This document shows, in pieces, positions 37,085 through 45,653 of a stretch of DNA of 64,000 nt. Below the pieces are notes generated by a model. The model ran no database searches. It was given only the letters and a program-made list of their open reading frames with translations, and was not told the origin of the DNA. The position numbers and the translations under genes were made by a program. Source of the stretch: Blastococcus saxobsidens (GTDB lineage: Bacteria > Actinomycetota > Actinomycetes > Mycobacteriales > Geodermatophilaceae). The stretch lies in contig NZ_POQT01000015.1 of assembly GCF_002938435.1 (NCBI RefSeq), forward strand, positions 1-64,000. Reading direction: 5' to 3'. Within the stretch, counting starts at the first letter, position 1. The number at the start of each line of letters is the position of its first letter.

Positions 37085-37167
37085 GCACCGCGAGCGCGAC
37101 GGGCGAGCGAGCATCGCAGCGAGTGCCAGCGAGCGAGGAGCGGAACGAGTCCGGAGCCGAGCAATGA
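37081..37167 (+). CDS. 28-residue mini-ORF inside the junction element
   Basis: ATG 37081 overlaps the ybeY stop. The frame encodes 28 residues starting [14 protein letters not shown] and ending ESGAEQ, and TGA 37165-37167 overlaps ATG 37164 of the CNNM gene. Composition (Ser, Ala, Glu, Arg, terminal Gln) resembles the mini-ORFs at 6.2 kb. It may be only a translational bridge. Confidence 0.3.
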   Translation: MSTASATGERASQRVPASEERNESGAEQ

Positions 37168-37173
37168 GCACCG
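37081..37173 (+). repeat. 83-bp junction element flanked by a 10-bp direct repeat
   Basis: ATGAGCACCG occurs at 37081-37090 and again at 37164-37173. The second copy is the start of the CNNM gene; the first overlaps the ybeY stop. The sequence between is built from GAGCGAGC, GCAGCGAG and CCAGCGAGCGAG words, as in the 74-bp elements at 6.2 kb. It looks like an insertion that duplicated the overlapping stop/start site and so kept the junction intact. Confidence 0.8.
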
Positions 37174-38519
37174 CTGCGATCACCATGCTCGTGGTCGCCG
37201 GCTGCCTGGTCCCGCTCGCGGGCGTCTTCGGCGCGATGGACGCCGCTCTCCAGCGCGTCTCGAAGGCCCGCGTCGAGGAGATGCGCCGCGAGGGGGTCAA
37301 GCGCGCCGCAGCCCTCGAGGAGGTGGTCGCCGAGCGCGCCCGGCACGTCTCGCTGCTCCTGCTGCTGCGCATCGCCTGCGAGATGGTGGCCGCCGTCCTG
37401 CTCACCGTCCTGCTCTACGACCTGTGGGGAGGTGGCTGGCGCACCTTCCTCACCGCGGCCGGCGTCATGACCGTCGTCAGCTACGTGCTGGTCGGGGTCG
37501 GCCCGCGCACGCTGGGCCGTCAGCACGCCTACGGCACGGCGCTGGCGACGGCGGGGGTCGTCAAGCTGCTGGGCCGGGTGCTCGGGCCGGTCGCCACCCT
37601 GCTGATCCTCGTCGGCAACGCGATCACCCCGGGTCGGGGCTTCCGCGACGGCCCGTTCTCCTCCGAGGTGGAGCTGCGCGAGCTGGTCGACCTGGCCGAG
37701 GAGCGCGGCGTCGTCGAGTCCGGCGAGCGGAACATGATCCACTCGGTGTTCGAGCTGGGCGACACGATCGCCCGCGAGGTCATGGTCCCGCGCACCGACG
37801 TCGTCTACATCGAGCGGCACAAGACCGTGCGGCAGGCGCTGGCCCTGGCGCTGCGCAGCGGGTTCAGCCGCATCCCGGTGATCGGGGAGAACGTCGACGA
37901 CGTCGTCGGGGTGGTCTACCTCAAGGACCTCGTGCGGCGGTCGCAGAACGCCGGTGATCAGCGCGGCCCCAAGGTCGAGGAGCTGATGCGGACGCCGACC
38001 TTCGTGCCGGAGTCCAAGCCGGTCGACGAGCTGCTGCGGGACATGCAGGCCCAGCGCATCCACATCGCGATCGTCGTCGACGAGTACGGCGGGTTCGCCG
38101 GCCTGGTGACCATCGAGGACATCCTCGAGGAGATCGTCGGTGAAATAGCCGACGAGCACGACAGATTCCAGCGCCCGGAGATCGAGCAGCTGGCGGACGG
38201 CTCGGTGCGGGTCATCGCCCGGCTGCCCGTGCAGGACCTGGCGGAGCTGTTCCCGGGTGTGGAGCTCACCGAGGACGACGACGTCGAGACCGTGGGCGGG
38301 CTGCTCGCCCGCGAGCTCGGCCGGGTGCCGATCGAGGGCGCGGCCGCGGAGGTCGGCGGTCTGCGGCTGGTCGCCGAGAGCACGGGTGGGCGGCGCAACC
38401 GGATCGACACGATGCTGGTCTGCCGGGTGCCCGAGCCGTCCGAGGACGGCGAGGAGCCCGGTCAGGAGGAGGCGTCCGGGGCCACCCGCGCCGAGCTCCC
38501 GGCCGGCGTGGAAGGCTGA
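37164..38519 (+). CDS. CNNM/CorC-type hemolysin-family membrane protein
   Basis: A 451-residue protein with an N-terminal DUF21 membrane domain (three to four helices), a CBS pair starting at MVPRTDVVYIERHKTVRQAL and including DEYGGFAGLVTIEDILEEIV, and a C-terminal CorC/HlyC domain (VETVGGLLARELGRVP). Family members are linked to Mg2+ or Co2+ efflux. Neighbours phoH, ybeY and era are the conserved context (Rv2366c in M. tuberculosis). ATG 37164 is displaced from ybeY by the 83-bp element. Confidence 0.92.
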   Translation: MSTAAITMLVVAGCLVPLAGVFGAMDAALQRVSKARVEEMRREGVKRAAALEEVVAERARHVSLLLLLRIACEMVAAVLLTVLLYDLWGGGWRTFLTAAGVMTVVSYVLVGVGPRTLGRQHAYGTALATAGVVKLLGRVLGPVATLLILVGNAITPGRGFRDGPFSSEVELRELVDLAEERGVVESGERNMIHSVFELGDTIAREVMVPRTDVVYIERHKTVRQALALALRSGFSRIPVIGENVDDVVGVVYLKDLVRRSQNAGDQRGPKVEELMRTPTFVPESKPVDELLRDMQAQRIHIAIVVDEYGGFAGLVTIEDILEEIVGEIADEHDRFQRPEIEQLADGSVRVIARLPVQDLAELFPGVELTEDDDVETVGGLLARELGRVPIEGAAAEVGGLRLVAESTGGRRNRIDTMLVCRVPEPSEDGEEPGQEEASGATRAELPAGVEG

Positions 38520-38525
38520 CGCCTC

Positions 38526-38858
38526 GTGGCTGAACTGCACCCCGAGGACGCGAAGCTCGTCACCCTGGCCCGCTCGGCGCGCGGCCGCACCGGCGCCGCC
38601 GAGGGCGCGGCGGTCCGCGACACCGACGGCCGGACCTACGTCGCGGCGAGTGTGTCGCTGCTGTCGCTGAAGCTGTCGGCGCTGCAGGCCGCGGTCGCCG
38701 CCGCGGTCTCCAGCGGGGTCGAGGGGCTGGAGGCCGCCGTCGTCGTGTCGGCGGCCGATGCGGTGGAGCAGGAGGGGCTGGCCGCCGTCCGCGACCTCAC
38801 CGCCGCCGCGCCCGTGCACCTCGCGGGCCCGGACGGAAGCCTGCGAGCCACCGTGTGA
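38526..38858 (+). CDS. Cytidine-deaminase-like small protein without catalytic residues
   Basis: A 110-residue protein in the position of Rv2365c in the phoH-era cluster. RTGAAEGAAVRDTDGRTYVA and VSLLSLKLSALQAAVAAAVS echo a cytidine deaminase fold, but the H/C-A-E and P-C-x-x-C zinc motifs are missing; there is no cysteine at all. It probably acts as a structural or binding protein. GTG 38526 lies six bases after the CNNM stop. Confidence 0.82.
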   Translation: MAELHPEDAKLVTLARSARGRTGAAEGAAVRDTDGRTYVAASVSLLSLKLSALQAAVAAAVSSGVEGLEAAVVVSAADAVEQEGLAAVRDLTAAAPVHLAGPDGSLRATV

Positions 38859-39018
38859 AGCGGCAGGCAGCAGCCGGCCCAGGCCACCGGGATCGCACCC
38901 CCGGCTCGTATCGCAGCCACCCCGGCGGCGCCGCGACGTACGTGCAGGGCGTCGTGGTGACGGGGCGGTGCATGCGCCGTGCAGAATCAACCTGAATCGG
39001 CACACAGGAGGGCTTGCT

Positions 39019-40962
39019 GTGACCCTGGGAACGCCACTGGCCGCCGTGGTTGGACTACGCCGTGAACGGGAGATTCTCGCGGTCGCGCTGCGCACATATC
39101 GTCACGTCGTCCTGGAAGGCCCCCCGGGCACCGGCAAGTCGACGTTGCTGCGTTCCATCGCCGCCGACATGGGCCAGGATCTGGTGTTCGTCGAAGGCAA
39201 CGCCGAACTGACGCCTGCGCGGCTGATCGGTCAGTACGACCCGGCCGGGGTCCTGGCCGAAGGCTACGTTCCGTCCAACTTCTCGGACGGACCTCTGCTG
39301 ACAGCGATGCGCGGCTCCGGGCTGCTCTACCTCGAAGAGTTCAACCGGATCCCCGAAGAGACGCTGAACGTCCTGATCACCGTGCTCACCGAAGGTTCGA
39401 TCACGGTTCCGCGTCTGGGCACGGTGCGAGCCGCGGCCGGGTTCCGGCTGATCGCTGCCATGAACCCGTTCGATGCCATCGGCACCGCCCGGGTGAGCCA
39501 GGCGATCGCCGATCGGATGTGTCGCATCGTGCTCGGCTACCAGGACGCCGCAGCCGAACGGGCGATCGTGACCGCGGTGACCGGGAAGCAGCCGTCGTTG
39601 GTCGCGCTCGCGGTCCAGCTGAGCCGCGCCACGCGGCACCACCGGGACCTGGCAATGGGTTCATCGGTGCGTGGCGCGATCGACCTCGTGCTGCTGCTCG
39701 ACGGACTGCTGGCCGATCGCGGCCAGGGCCTTTCGGCTGCGGACGCCCGGGAGACCGCACGCGATGCCATGCATACGGCGCTCTCCGGGCGGATCCGCGT
39801 CATGGACGGACTCGAGCGAACACCCGAGTCCATCCTCGACGACATCCTCGAGGCCGAGTGGCCGCGCCGGGAGCCGCCGCCCTCCGAGGACCGTGCGCTC
39901 ACGATCGCAGGCGGGCGGCCGCCGCCCGATCCAGGAGTCGAGGACCACTCGAGCGTCGAACTCGATGACGGACAGCGGAGGAGCGGTCGGGGAAAAGTGG
40001 TGGGCCTGCCGCCCCGTCCGGCAGGCCCTGACCCCTTCCTGGCCGACTCCTCCCCGGCCTTCGCAGGAGGGGAGTCCGGACCTGCGTCCCGGCGGACGGG
40101 CCGGCGGGAGATGGAGTCCGCGCACCCGTCCTTCACGGAGATCAGCCCTGGAGTAGGGGAACTCGACGAGACGGCCCTCGCACGTCTGATGAGCGCCGAC
40201 GCCGACGAGGCCGCGGCGCTGCTGGCGGATCTCGCGGTGGCCACCGACCGCGAACTGCGCGTCGCCGCCCGGCGTCTGGCGGCGCGCATCCTCGTCCGGA
40301 TGGCCAGGGTCGGCAGGACGCCGAGCCGCGGAACCCGCCGGTTGACGCCGAGGCGGGGGGCCGAGGGCGATCTGGACCTGGAGCGGACCCTGGACCGGTT
40401 GTCAGCGGCTTGGCCGCCGACTGCCGAGGACCTCGTCACCCGGACGTGGTCCGGTCACCGTCGTGCCGTCTGCCTCGCCATCGACCGGTCCGGCTCGATG
40501 AGCGGCCTCGCTCTCGCCATCGCAGGCGTCGCCGCGGCAGGGGTCGTGCTGGCGGCGGACGAGCGCCTGCACACGAGTGTGCTCACGTTCGCCCGCGAGG
40601 CGGAGGTGCTCCAGCACCAAGGGCAGCGGCGGGCGGCAGAGGACCTCGTGCTCGAGCTCATCTCCCTGCGGGGGCACGGGATGACCGATCTGGCTGCCGG
40701 CCTGCACGCCGCGCGCCAGGAGCTGCTTCCCGTGTCCGCCGACCAGCGGATCGTCGTGCTGCTGTCGGACTGTCTGCAGACGGTGGGAGAACCTCCCGAG
40801 TCCGTTCTCCAAGGGATCGACCAGCTCCACGTCCTGTATCCCGTGCCCAGCAAGGAGGCGGAGGTCGCCGCGCGTGCGCTCGCGGCGCGCGGAGGGGGGA
40901 CGGCTCGGCCCTTGCGTTCCATCAGGGACGTCGGTCCGGCCCTGACCCGAGTGCTGGGATGA
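39019..40962 (+). CDS. Fused MoxR-type AAA+ ATPase and VWA-domain protein
   Basis: A 647-residue protein. Residues 1-290 are a MoxR AAA+ ATPase: Walker A LEGPPGTGKSTLL, Walker B GLLYLEEFNRIPEE, sensor AAMNPFDAIGTARVS. A charged linker follows. The C-terminal 200 residues are a VWA domain with MIDAS D-R-S-G-S-M-S and the later GHGMTDLAAGL. MoxR and VWA partners usually sit in adjacent genes (as CoxD/CoxE) and insert metals or remodel enzymes; here one chain carries both. GTG 39019 follows CAGGAGGG. It splits the conserved cdd-like/era junction, with 160 bp before and 213 bp after. Confidence 0.88.
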   Translation: MTLGTPLAAVVGLRREREILAVALRTYRHVVLEGPPGTGKSTLLRSIAADMGQDLVFVEGNAELTPARLIGQYDPAGVLAEGYVPSNFSDGPLLTAMRGSGLLYLEEFNRIPEETLNVLITVLTEGSITVPRLGTVRAAAGFRLIAAMNPFDAIGTARVSQAIADRMCRIVLGYQDAAAERAIVTAVTGKQPSLVALAVQLSRATRHHRDLAMGSSVRGAIDLVLLLDGLLADRGQGLSAADARETARDAMHTALSGRIRVMDGLERTPESILDDILEAEWPRREPPPSEDRALTIAGGRPPPDPGVEDHSSVELDDGQRRSGRGKVVGLPPRPAGPDPFLADSSPAFAGGESGPASRRTGRREMESAHPSFTEISPGVGELDETALARLMSADADEAAALLADLAVATDRELRVAARRLAARILVRMARVGRTPSRGTRRLTPRRGAEGDLDLERTLDRLSAAWPPTAEDLVTRTWSGHRRAVCLAIDRSGSMSGLALAIAGVAAAGVVLAADERLHTSVLTFAREAEVLQHQGQRRAAEDLVLELISLRGHGMTDLAAGLHAARQELLPVSADQRIVVLLSDCLQTVGEPPESVLQGIDQLHVLYPVPSKEAEVAARALAARGGGTARPLRSIRDVGPALTRVLG

Positions 40963-41175
40963 GACCGCCGGGCGTCCGCCGGGCTGATGCGTTGCGGGGT
41001 CGCCGGCGCGCCGAGCTGCGAGGGCAGTTCGGGCGCGCCCCTGCAATTCGGCGCCGACCCCCGAGGCGATCCGGGGCGATGAGGAAACGGGGGCCGGTGC
41101 AGAGCTGCAGGCGCGTGAACGACAGCGCCGCAGGATCCTGCCGGCCGCGTCGGCAGCCGGTGGGAGACTGACTTC

Positions 41176-42093
41176 GTGAGCTCCCCGCACCAGCCGCCGC
41201 ACCGCAGCGGCTTCGCAGCCCTTCTGGGCCGTCCCAACGCCGGCAAGACCACGTTGACCAACGCGCTCGTCGGCGAGAAGGTCGGCATCGTCAGCAATCG
41301 CCCGCAGACGACGCGGCACGCGATTCGCGGCGTGGTGCACCGGCCGGCCGGCCAGATCGTCCTCGTCGACACACCCGGGCTGCACAAGCCGAAGAGCCTG
41401 CTGGGCAAGCGGCTCAACGACATCGTTCGCGACACGCTCACCGATGTCGACGTCATCGTGTTCTGCATCCCGGCCGACCAGCCCGTGGGCACCGGCGACA
41501 AGTTCATCGCCCGCCAGCTCGCCGAGGTCAAGGCGCCGATCGTGGTCGTCGTGACCAAGACCGACGCCGCCTCGAAGAAGCAGATCACCGAGCAGCTCAT
41601 CGCGGCCAGCCAATTGGTGCAGGCCGCCGAGGTGGTGCCGGTGAGCGCCGTGGGCGGTGACCAGGTCGAGCTGCTCGAGGACCTGCTGATCAAGCTGCTG
41701 CCCGAGGGGCCGCCGCTGTACCCGCACGAGCAGACCACCGACGAGGACGTCGAGCGGCAGCTCGCCGAGCTCGTCCGCGAGGCCGCGCTGGAGAAGGTGC
41801 GCCAGGAGGTGCCGCACTCCCTGGCGGTGACCATCGAGGAGATGAACCGCCGCCCCGACCCGAAGCGGGCCGGCCGCGAGCTGGTCGAGGTGCACGCGCT
41901 GCTGCACTGCGAGCGGCAGAGCCAGAAGCCGATGCTGCTGGGCAAGGGCGGCTCGATCATCAAGGCCATCGGCAGCGAGGCGCGCACGGGCATGGAGACG
42001 CTGCTCGACGCCCGGGTGCACCTGGAGCTGCACGTCACGGTGCTGGGGGAGTGGCAGGACGACCCGAAGAAGCTCAACCGGCTCGGCTACTGA
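41176..42093 (+). CDS. era: GTPase Era
   Basis: A 305-residue Era GTPase needed for 30S assembly. G1 is LLGRPNAGKTTLTNAL, switch I NRPQTTRHAIRGVV, G3 VDTPGLHKP and G4 TKTDA. The KH domain has LLGKGGSIIKAIGSEAR. GTG 41176 fits the family start. The stop overlaps recO (TGATG). Confidence 0.97.
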   Translation: MSSPHQPPHRSGFAALLGRPNAGKTTLTNALVGEKVGIVSNRPQTTRHAIRGVVHRPAGQIVLVDTPGLHKPKSLLGKRLNDIVRDTLTDVDVIVFCIPADQPVGTGDKFIARQLAEVKAPIVVVVTKTDAASKKQITEQLIAASQLVQAAEVVPVSAVGGDQVELLEDLLIKLLPEGPPLYPHEQTTDEDVERQLAELVREAALEKVRQEVPHSLAVTIEEMNRRPDPKRAGRELVEVHALLHCERQSQKPMLLGKGGSIIKAIGSEARTGMETLLDARVHLELHVTVLGEWQDDPKKLNRLGY

Positions 42094-42884
42094 TGAGCGC
42101 GCACACCCCGAAGGCCCTCTACCGGGACGAGGGCATCGTGCTGCGCACCCAGAAGTTGGGTGAGGCCGACCGCATCGTCACCGTGCTGACCCGGCGGACG
42201 GGCAAGGTGCGGGCGGTCGCGAAGGGCGTGCGCCGCACCAAGAGCAAGTTCGGCGCCCGGCTGGAGCCGTTCACCCACGTCGACCTGCAGCTCTACACCG
42301 GCCGCAACCTCGACATCGTCAGCCAGGCGGAGTCGATCCGGTCCTACGGGCAGGAGATCGTCTCCGACTACCCCGCCTACACCGCCGGCACCGCCGTGCT
42401 GGAGACCGCCGACCGCCTGACCGCGGAGGAGAAGGAGCCGTCGCTGCGGCTGTTCCTCCTCGTCGTCGGTGCTCTGCGGGCGCTGGGGGAGCAGACGCAC
42501 CCCGCGAGCCTGGTCCTCGACGCGTTCCTCCTCCGGGCCATGTCCGTGGCCGGGTGGGAGCCGGCGCTGTCGGAGTGCGCCCGCTGCGGTGAGGCGGGCC
42601 CGCACCGGCACTTCTCCGTGCCCGCCGGCGGCACCGTCTGCCCGGCCTGCCGGCCGACCGGCTCCGCGATGCCCAGCCCCGTCACCATCGAGCTGCTCGA
42701 CGCGCTGCTCACCGGCGACTGGGCGCGCGCCGAGGCCAGCCAGGGCATCAACCGGCGGGAGGGCAGCGGCCTGGTCGCCGCACTGCTGCAGTGGCACCTG
42801 GAGCGCGGGCTGCGCTCCCTGCCGCTGGTCGACCGAACCGAATCGGCACCCCGCCGGGAGATGAGCCTGCTGCATGAGGCGTGA
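42093..42884 (+). CDS. recO: DNA repair protein RecO
   Basis: A 263-residue recombination mediator loading RecA with RecR. The OB domain starts [20 protein letters not shown], with [17 protein letters not shown] following. A four-cysteine zinc site is visible as CARC and CPAC. ATG 42093 overlaps the era stop, and the 3' end overlaps uppS by 11 bases. Confidence 0.95.
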   Translation: MSAHTPKALYRDEGIVLRTQKLGEADRIVTVLTRRTGKVRAVAKGVRRTKSKFGARLEPFTHVDLQLYTGRNLDIVSQAESIRSYGQEIVSDYPAYTAGTAVLETADRLTAEEKEPSLRLFLLVVGALRALGEQTHPASLVLDAFLLRAMSVAGWEPALSECARCGEAGPHRHFSVPAGGTVCPACRPTGSAMPSPVTIELLDALLTGDWARAEASQGINRREGSGLVAALLQWHLERGLRSLPLVDRTESAPRREMSLLHEA

Positions 42885-43638
42885 GGTCAAGGCGCCCAAC
42901 CCGCACCCGTCCGGCGCCCGCCCGCCGCAGCTGCCCAAGGACAAGGTGCCCGGGCACGTCGCGATCGTCATGGACGGCAACGGCCGGTGGGCCAAGCAGC
43001 GCGGCCTGCCGAGGACGGCGGGGCACGAGGCGGGGGAGTCCTCGCTGTTCGACTGCGTCGAGGGCGCCATCGAGCTGGGCATCACCGCGATCAGTGCCTA
43101 CGCCTTCTCCACCGAGAACTGGCGGCGCAGCCCCGAGGAGGTGCGCTTCCTCATGGGCTTCAACCGGGACGTCATCCGCCGGCGGCGCGACGAGATGCAC
43201 GAGCTCGGCGTGCGGGTGCGCTGGGCCGGTCGTCGTCCGCGGCTGTGGCGTTCGGTGATCAAGGAGCTCGAGGTGGCCGAGGAGCTCACGCGCGACAACG
43301 ACGTGCTCACGCTGACCATGTGCGTGAACTACGGCGGCCGGGCCGAGATCGCCGACGCCGCGGCGGCCATCGCTCGTGAGGTGGCGGCCGGCCGGCTGAA
43401 CCCGGACAAGGTCGACGAGTCCACCGTCGCGCGCTTCCTCGACGAGCCGGACATGGAGGACGTCGACCTCTTCGTGCGCAGCTCCGGGGAGAACCGGACC
43501 AGCAACTTCCTGCTGTGGCAGTCCGCTTACGCCGAGTTCGTCTTCCTCGACACTCTCTGGCCCGACTTCGACCGACGGCACCTGTGGGCGGCCTGCGAGG
43601 AGTACGCGGCCCGGCAACGACGGTTCGGCAGCGCCTGA
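42874..43638 (+). CDS. uppS: Polyprenyl diphosphate synthase (cis-prenyltransferase)
   Basis: A 254-residue Z-prenyltransferase for the lipid carrier of wall synthesis. [20 protein letters not shown] carries the catalytic aspartate and P-loop, [16 protein letters not shown] is region III, and [20 protein letters not shown] with [13 protein letters not shown] are the IPP-binding regions. ATG 42874 lies inside recO. It is the Rv2361c-type long-chain enzyme by context. It ends the conserved housekeeping block. Confidence 0.96.
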   Translation: MRREVKAPNPHPSGARPPQLPKDKVPGHVAIVMDGNGRWAKQRGLPRTAGHEAGESSLFDCVEGAIELGITAISAYAFSTENWRRSPEEVRFLMGFNRDVIRRRRDEMHELGVRVRWAGRRPRLWRSVIKELEVAEELTRDNDVLTLTMCVNYGGRAEIADAAAAIAREVAAGRLNPDKVDESTVARFLDEPDMEDVDLFVRSSGENRTSNFLLWQSAYAEFVFLDTLWPDFDRRHLWAACEEYAARQRRFGSA

Positions 43639-43683
43639 CCAGCGCCCCGCAGGCGTGGAGGCATCCGCCGGTAGCGTGCACAC

Positions 43684-44415
43684 GTGCCCGAGGACGTCGA
43701 TTCGAACGAGGCGATCTGGAAGTCCGACCGCGCCGTGTCCCAGTGGGTGTCCACGGCCGAGGAACGTGAACGGCGTCGTGACCAGCAGCGCCGCCTCGTC
43801 GCCGAGTTGCTGCCGTTCGGCGAGGACGAGACGTTCACGTTCGTCGACCTGGGCGCCGGAACCGGAGCCGCGGCCCGTGCGGTGCTGGACCGCTACCCCG
43901 GAGCGACGGCGATCCTGGCGGAGTACTCGCCGCAGATGATCGCCGAGGGAGAGCGTGCGCTCGGCGCGTACCGCGGCCGCTACACCTACGTGGAGTTCGA
44001 TCTGAACGGCGATCGGTGGCCGGCCGACATCTCCGGCGAGCTGGACGCCGTCATCAGCTCCATGTGCCTCCACCACCTGCCCGACGAACGCAGGGAATCG
44101 CTGTTCGCGGAGATCCTGGCTCGCCTGACTCCCGGGGGCTGGTTCCTGAACTTCGATCCGGTGACATCCGATGATCCCGGGGTGCGCACGGCGTGGCAGC
44201 GAGCCGGCCACCGGCTCGATCCAGCAACGGCGGTCGAGCCAGCGCACCGCAGCCCCGAGGAACAGCGGCGTCACGAGAACCACGTCCGCCACATGAGTCC
44301 GCTCCCGCGCCAGCTCGACGCACTGCGGCGGGCCGGCTTCGAGGCGATCGACGTCTACTGGAAGCAGCTGGACGAGGTCATCTACGGCGGCCGCCGCCCG
44401 ACGAGAGCGGGATGA
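43684..44415 (+). CDS. Class I SAM-dependent methyltransferase
   Basis: A 243-residue methyltransferase. Motif I is FVDLGAGTGAAARAVLD, motif II AILAEYSPQMI, and AVISSMCLHHLPDERR and LTPGGWFLNFDPV are post-I motifs. The short tryptophan-containing start (AIWKSDRAVSQWV) and the C-terminal DVYWKQLDEVIYGGRR resemble small-molecule methyltransferases. GTG 43684. Its stop overlaps the MFS ATG (ATGA), so both may serve one pathway; substrate unknown. Confidence 0.85.
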   Translation: MPEDVDSNEAIWKSDRAVSQWVSTAEERERRRDQQRRLVAELLPFGEDETFTFVDLGAGTGAAARAVLDRYPGATAILAEYSPQMIAEGERALGAYRGRYTYVEFDLNGDRWPADISGELDAVISSMCLHHLPDERRESLFAEILARLTPGGWFLNFDPVTSDDPGVRTAWQRAGHRLDPATAVEPAHRSPEEQRRHENHVRHMSPLPRQLDALRRAGFEAIDVYWKQLDEVIYGGRRPTRAG

Positions 44416-45653
44416 CATCCTCCGGAGCTGCTCCGGCTCGACGTCCACCCGGCCCTCGTGCTGCCGGAGCAGCAGCGATCACGGTCACCACCGTCGGCAT
44501 CCTGCCGGTGTTCCTGGTCGGTGTGCTCTCCGTCCAGATCCAGGCGGATCTGGGCTTCGGTCCGGCGGTTCTGGGTGCCCTCGCCGCGTCGTTCTTCGCC
44601 GCCTCCGCCGTGAGCGCCCTGAGTGCGGGGGCGATGGTGCGACGGTGGGGCAGCGTGCTGGTCGTGCGGCTGTCCGCGCTGGTCTCCGCCGCCGTGATGG
44701 GGATCGTCGCCGTCGCCGCGGACGGTGCCGTGGCGCTGATCGCCGCACTGCTCGCCGCCGGCTGGGCCAACGGTGTCGGCCAGCCGGCGAGCAACGACCT
44801 GATCGCGAACGCCGTGCCGGCGGACCGCCAGGGCCTTGCCTACGGCGTGAAGCAGGCGGCGATCCCGATGGCGACGCTCCTGGCCGGGGTGGGCATCCCG
44901 CTCATCGCGATCCCGCTCGGGTGGCGGTGGGCGTTCGGGTTCGCTGCGCTGCTCGGGTTGACGGTGGCGGCAACCGTGCCCCGGGGCAGTCTCGCCCGGG
45001 CCGACCCGGCGGCCATGCACTCGGAGGCCGCCGGACCGTTCCGGCGCGCGCCACTCGTGGTCCTCTCGTTCGCACTGATGCTGGGCGCAGCGGGGGGAAA
45101 CTCCCTGGGCGCGTTCTTCGTCCCCACCGCTGTCGCCGCCGGGATCGCTCCTGGTGCGGCCGGTCTGCTCATCGCGGGTGCGAGCGGCGCGGGGATCCTG
45201 GTGCGCGTGCTGGTCGGCTGGCTCGCCGACCGTGTCCGTGCCCGGTGGCTGCTGGTGGTGGCGGTTCAGCTGGCGGTGGGCAGCGCCGCGTACGCCCTGC
45301 TGGCCACCGACAGCGGAGCCCTCATCGGCGTCGCGGTGCTCGTCGCCTACTGCTCCGGGTGGGCATGGGCCGGCCTGGCGACCTATGCGGTCGCCCGGAT
45401 GCATCCCGGCATGGCCGCTCGAGCCACGTCGATCACCCAGGGCGGAATGGGACTGGGCGCCGCTCTCGGACCGCTGTCCTTCGGCGCCACGGTCGCCGCG
45501 ACGTCCTACACGGTCGCCTGGTCCGCCCTGGCTGCGCTGTCGCTGGTCGCCGCGGTGATCTGCGTCATCGCCCGCCGGATGATGCTGCGGGAGCGGCCCG
45601 CCCTCGTGGCCGCGCAGCGGCAGCGGCGCGCGTCCGATCAGCGCTCCACGTAG
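44412..45653 (+). CDS. MFS transporter
   Basis: A 413-residue major-facilitator carrier with twelve predicted helices. PASNDLIANAVPADRQGLAY, then GVKQAAIPMATLLAGVGIPL, is a motif-C-like stretch seen in CynX/NIMT-type carriers; GWLADRVRARWLL is motif-A-like. ATG 44412 overlaps the methyltransferase stop. It ends in TAG and overlaps the oppositely transcribed next MFS gene by 16 bases. Confidence 0.86.
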   Translation: MTSSGAAPARRPPGPRAAGAAAITVTTVGILPVFLVGVLSVQIQADLGFGPAVLGALAASFFAASAVSALSAGAMVRRWGSVLVVRLSALVSAAVMGIVAVAADGAVALIAALLAAGWANGVGQPASNDLIANAVPADRQGLAYGVKQAAIPMATLLAGVGIPLIAIPLGWRWAFGFAALLGLTVAATVPRGSLARADPAAMHSEAAGPFRRAPLVVLSFALMLGAAGGNSLGAFFVPTAVAAGIAPGAAGLLIAGASGAGILVRVLVGWLADRVRARWLLVVAVQLAVGSAAYALLATDSGALIGVAVLVAYCSGWAWAGLATYAVARMHPGMAARATSITQGGMGLGAALGPLSFGATVAATSYTVAWSALAALSLVAAVICVIARRMMLRERPALVAAQRQRRASDQRST

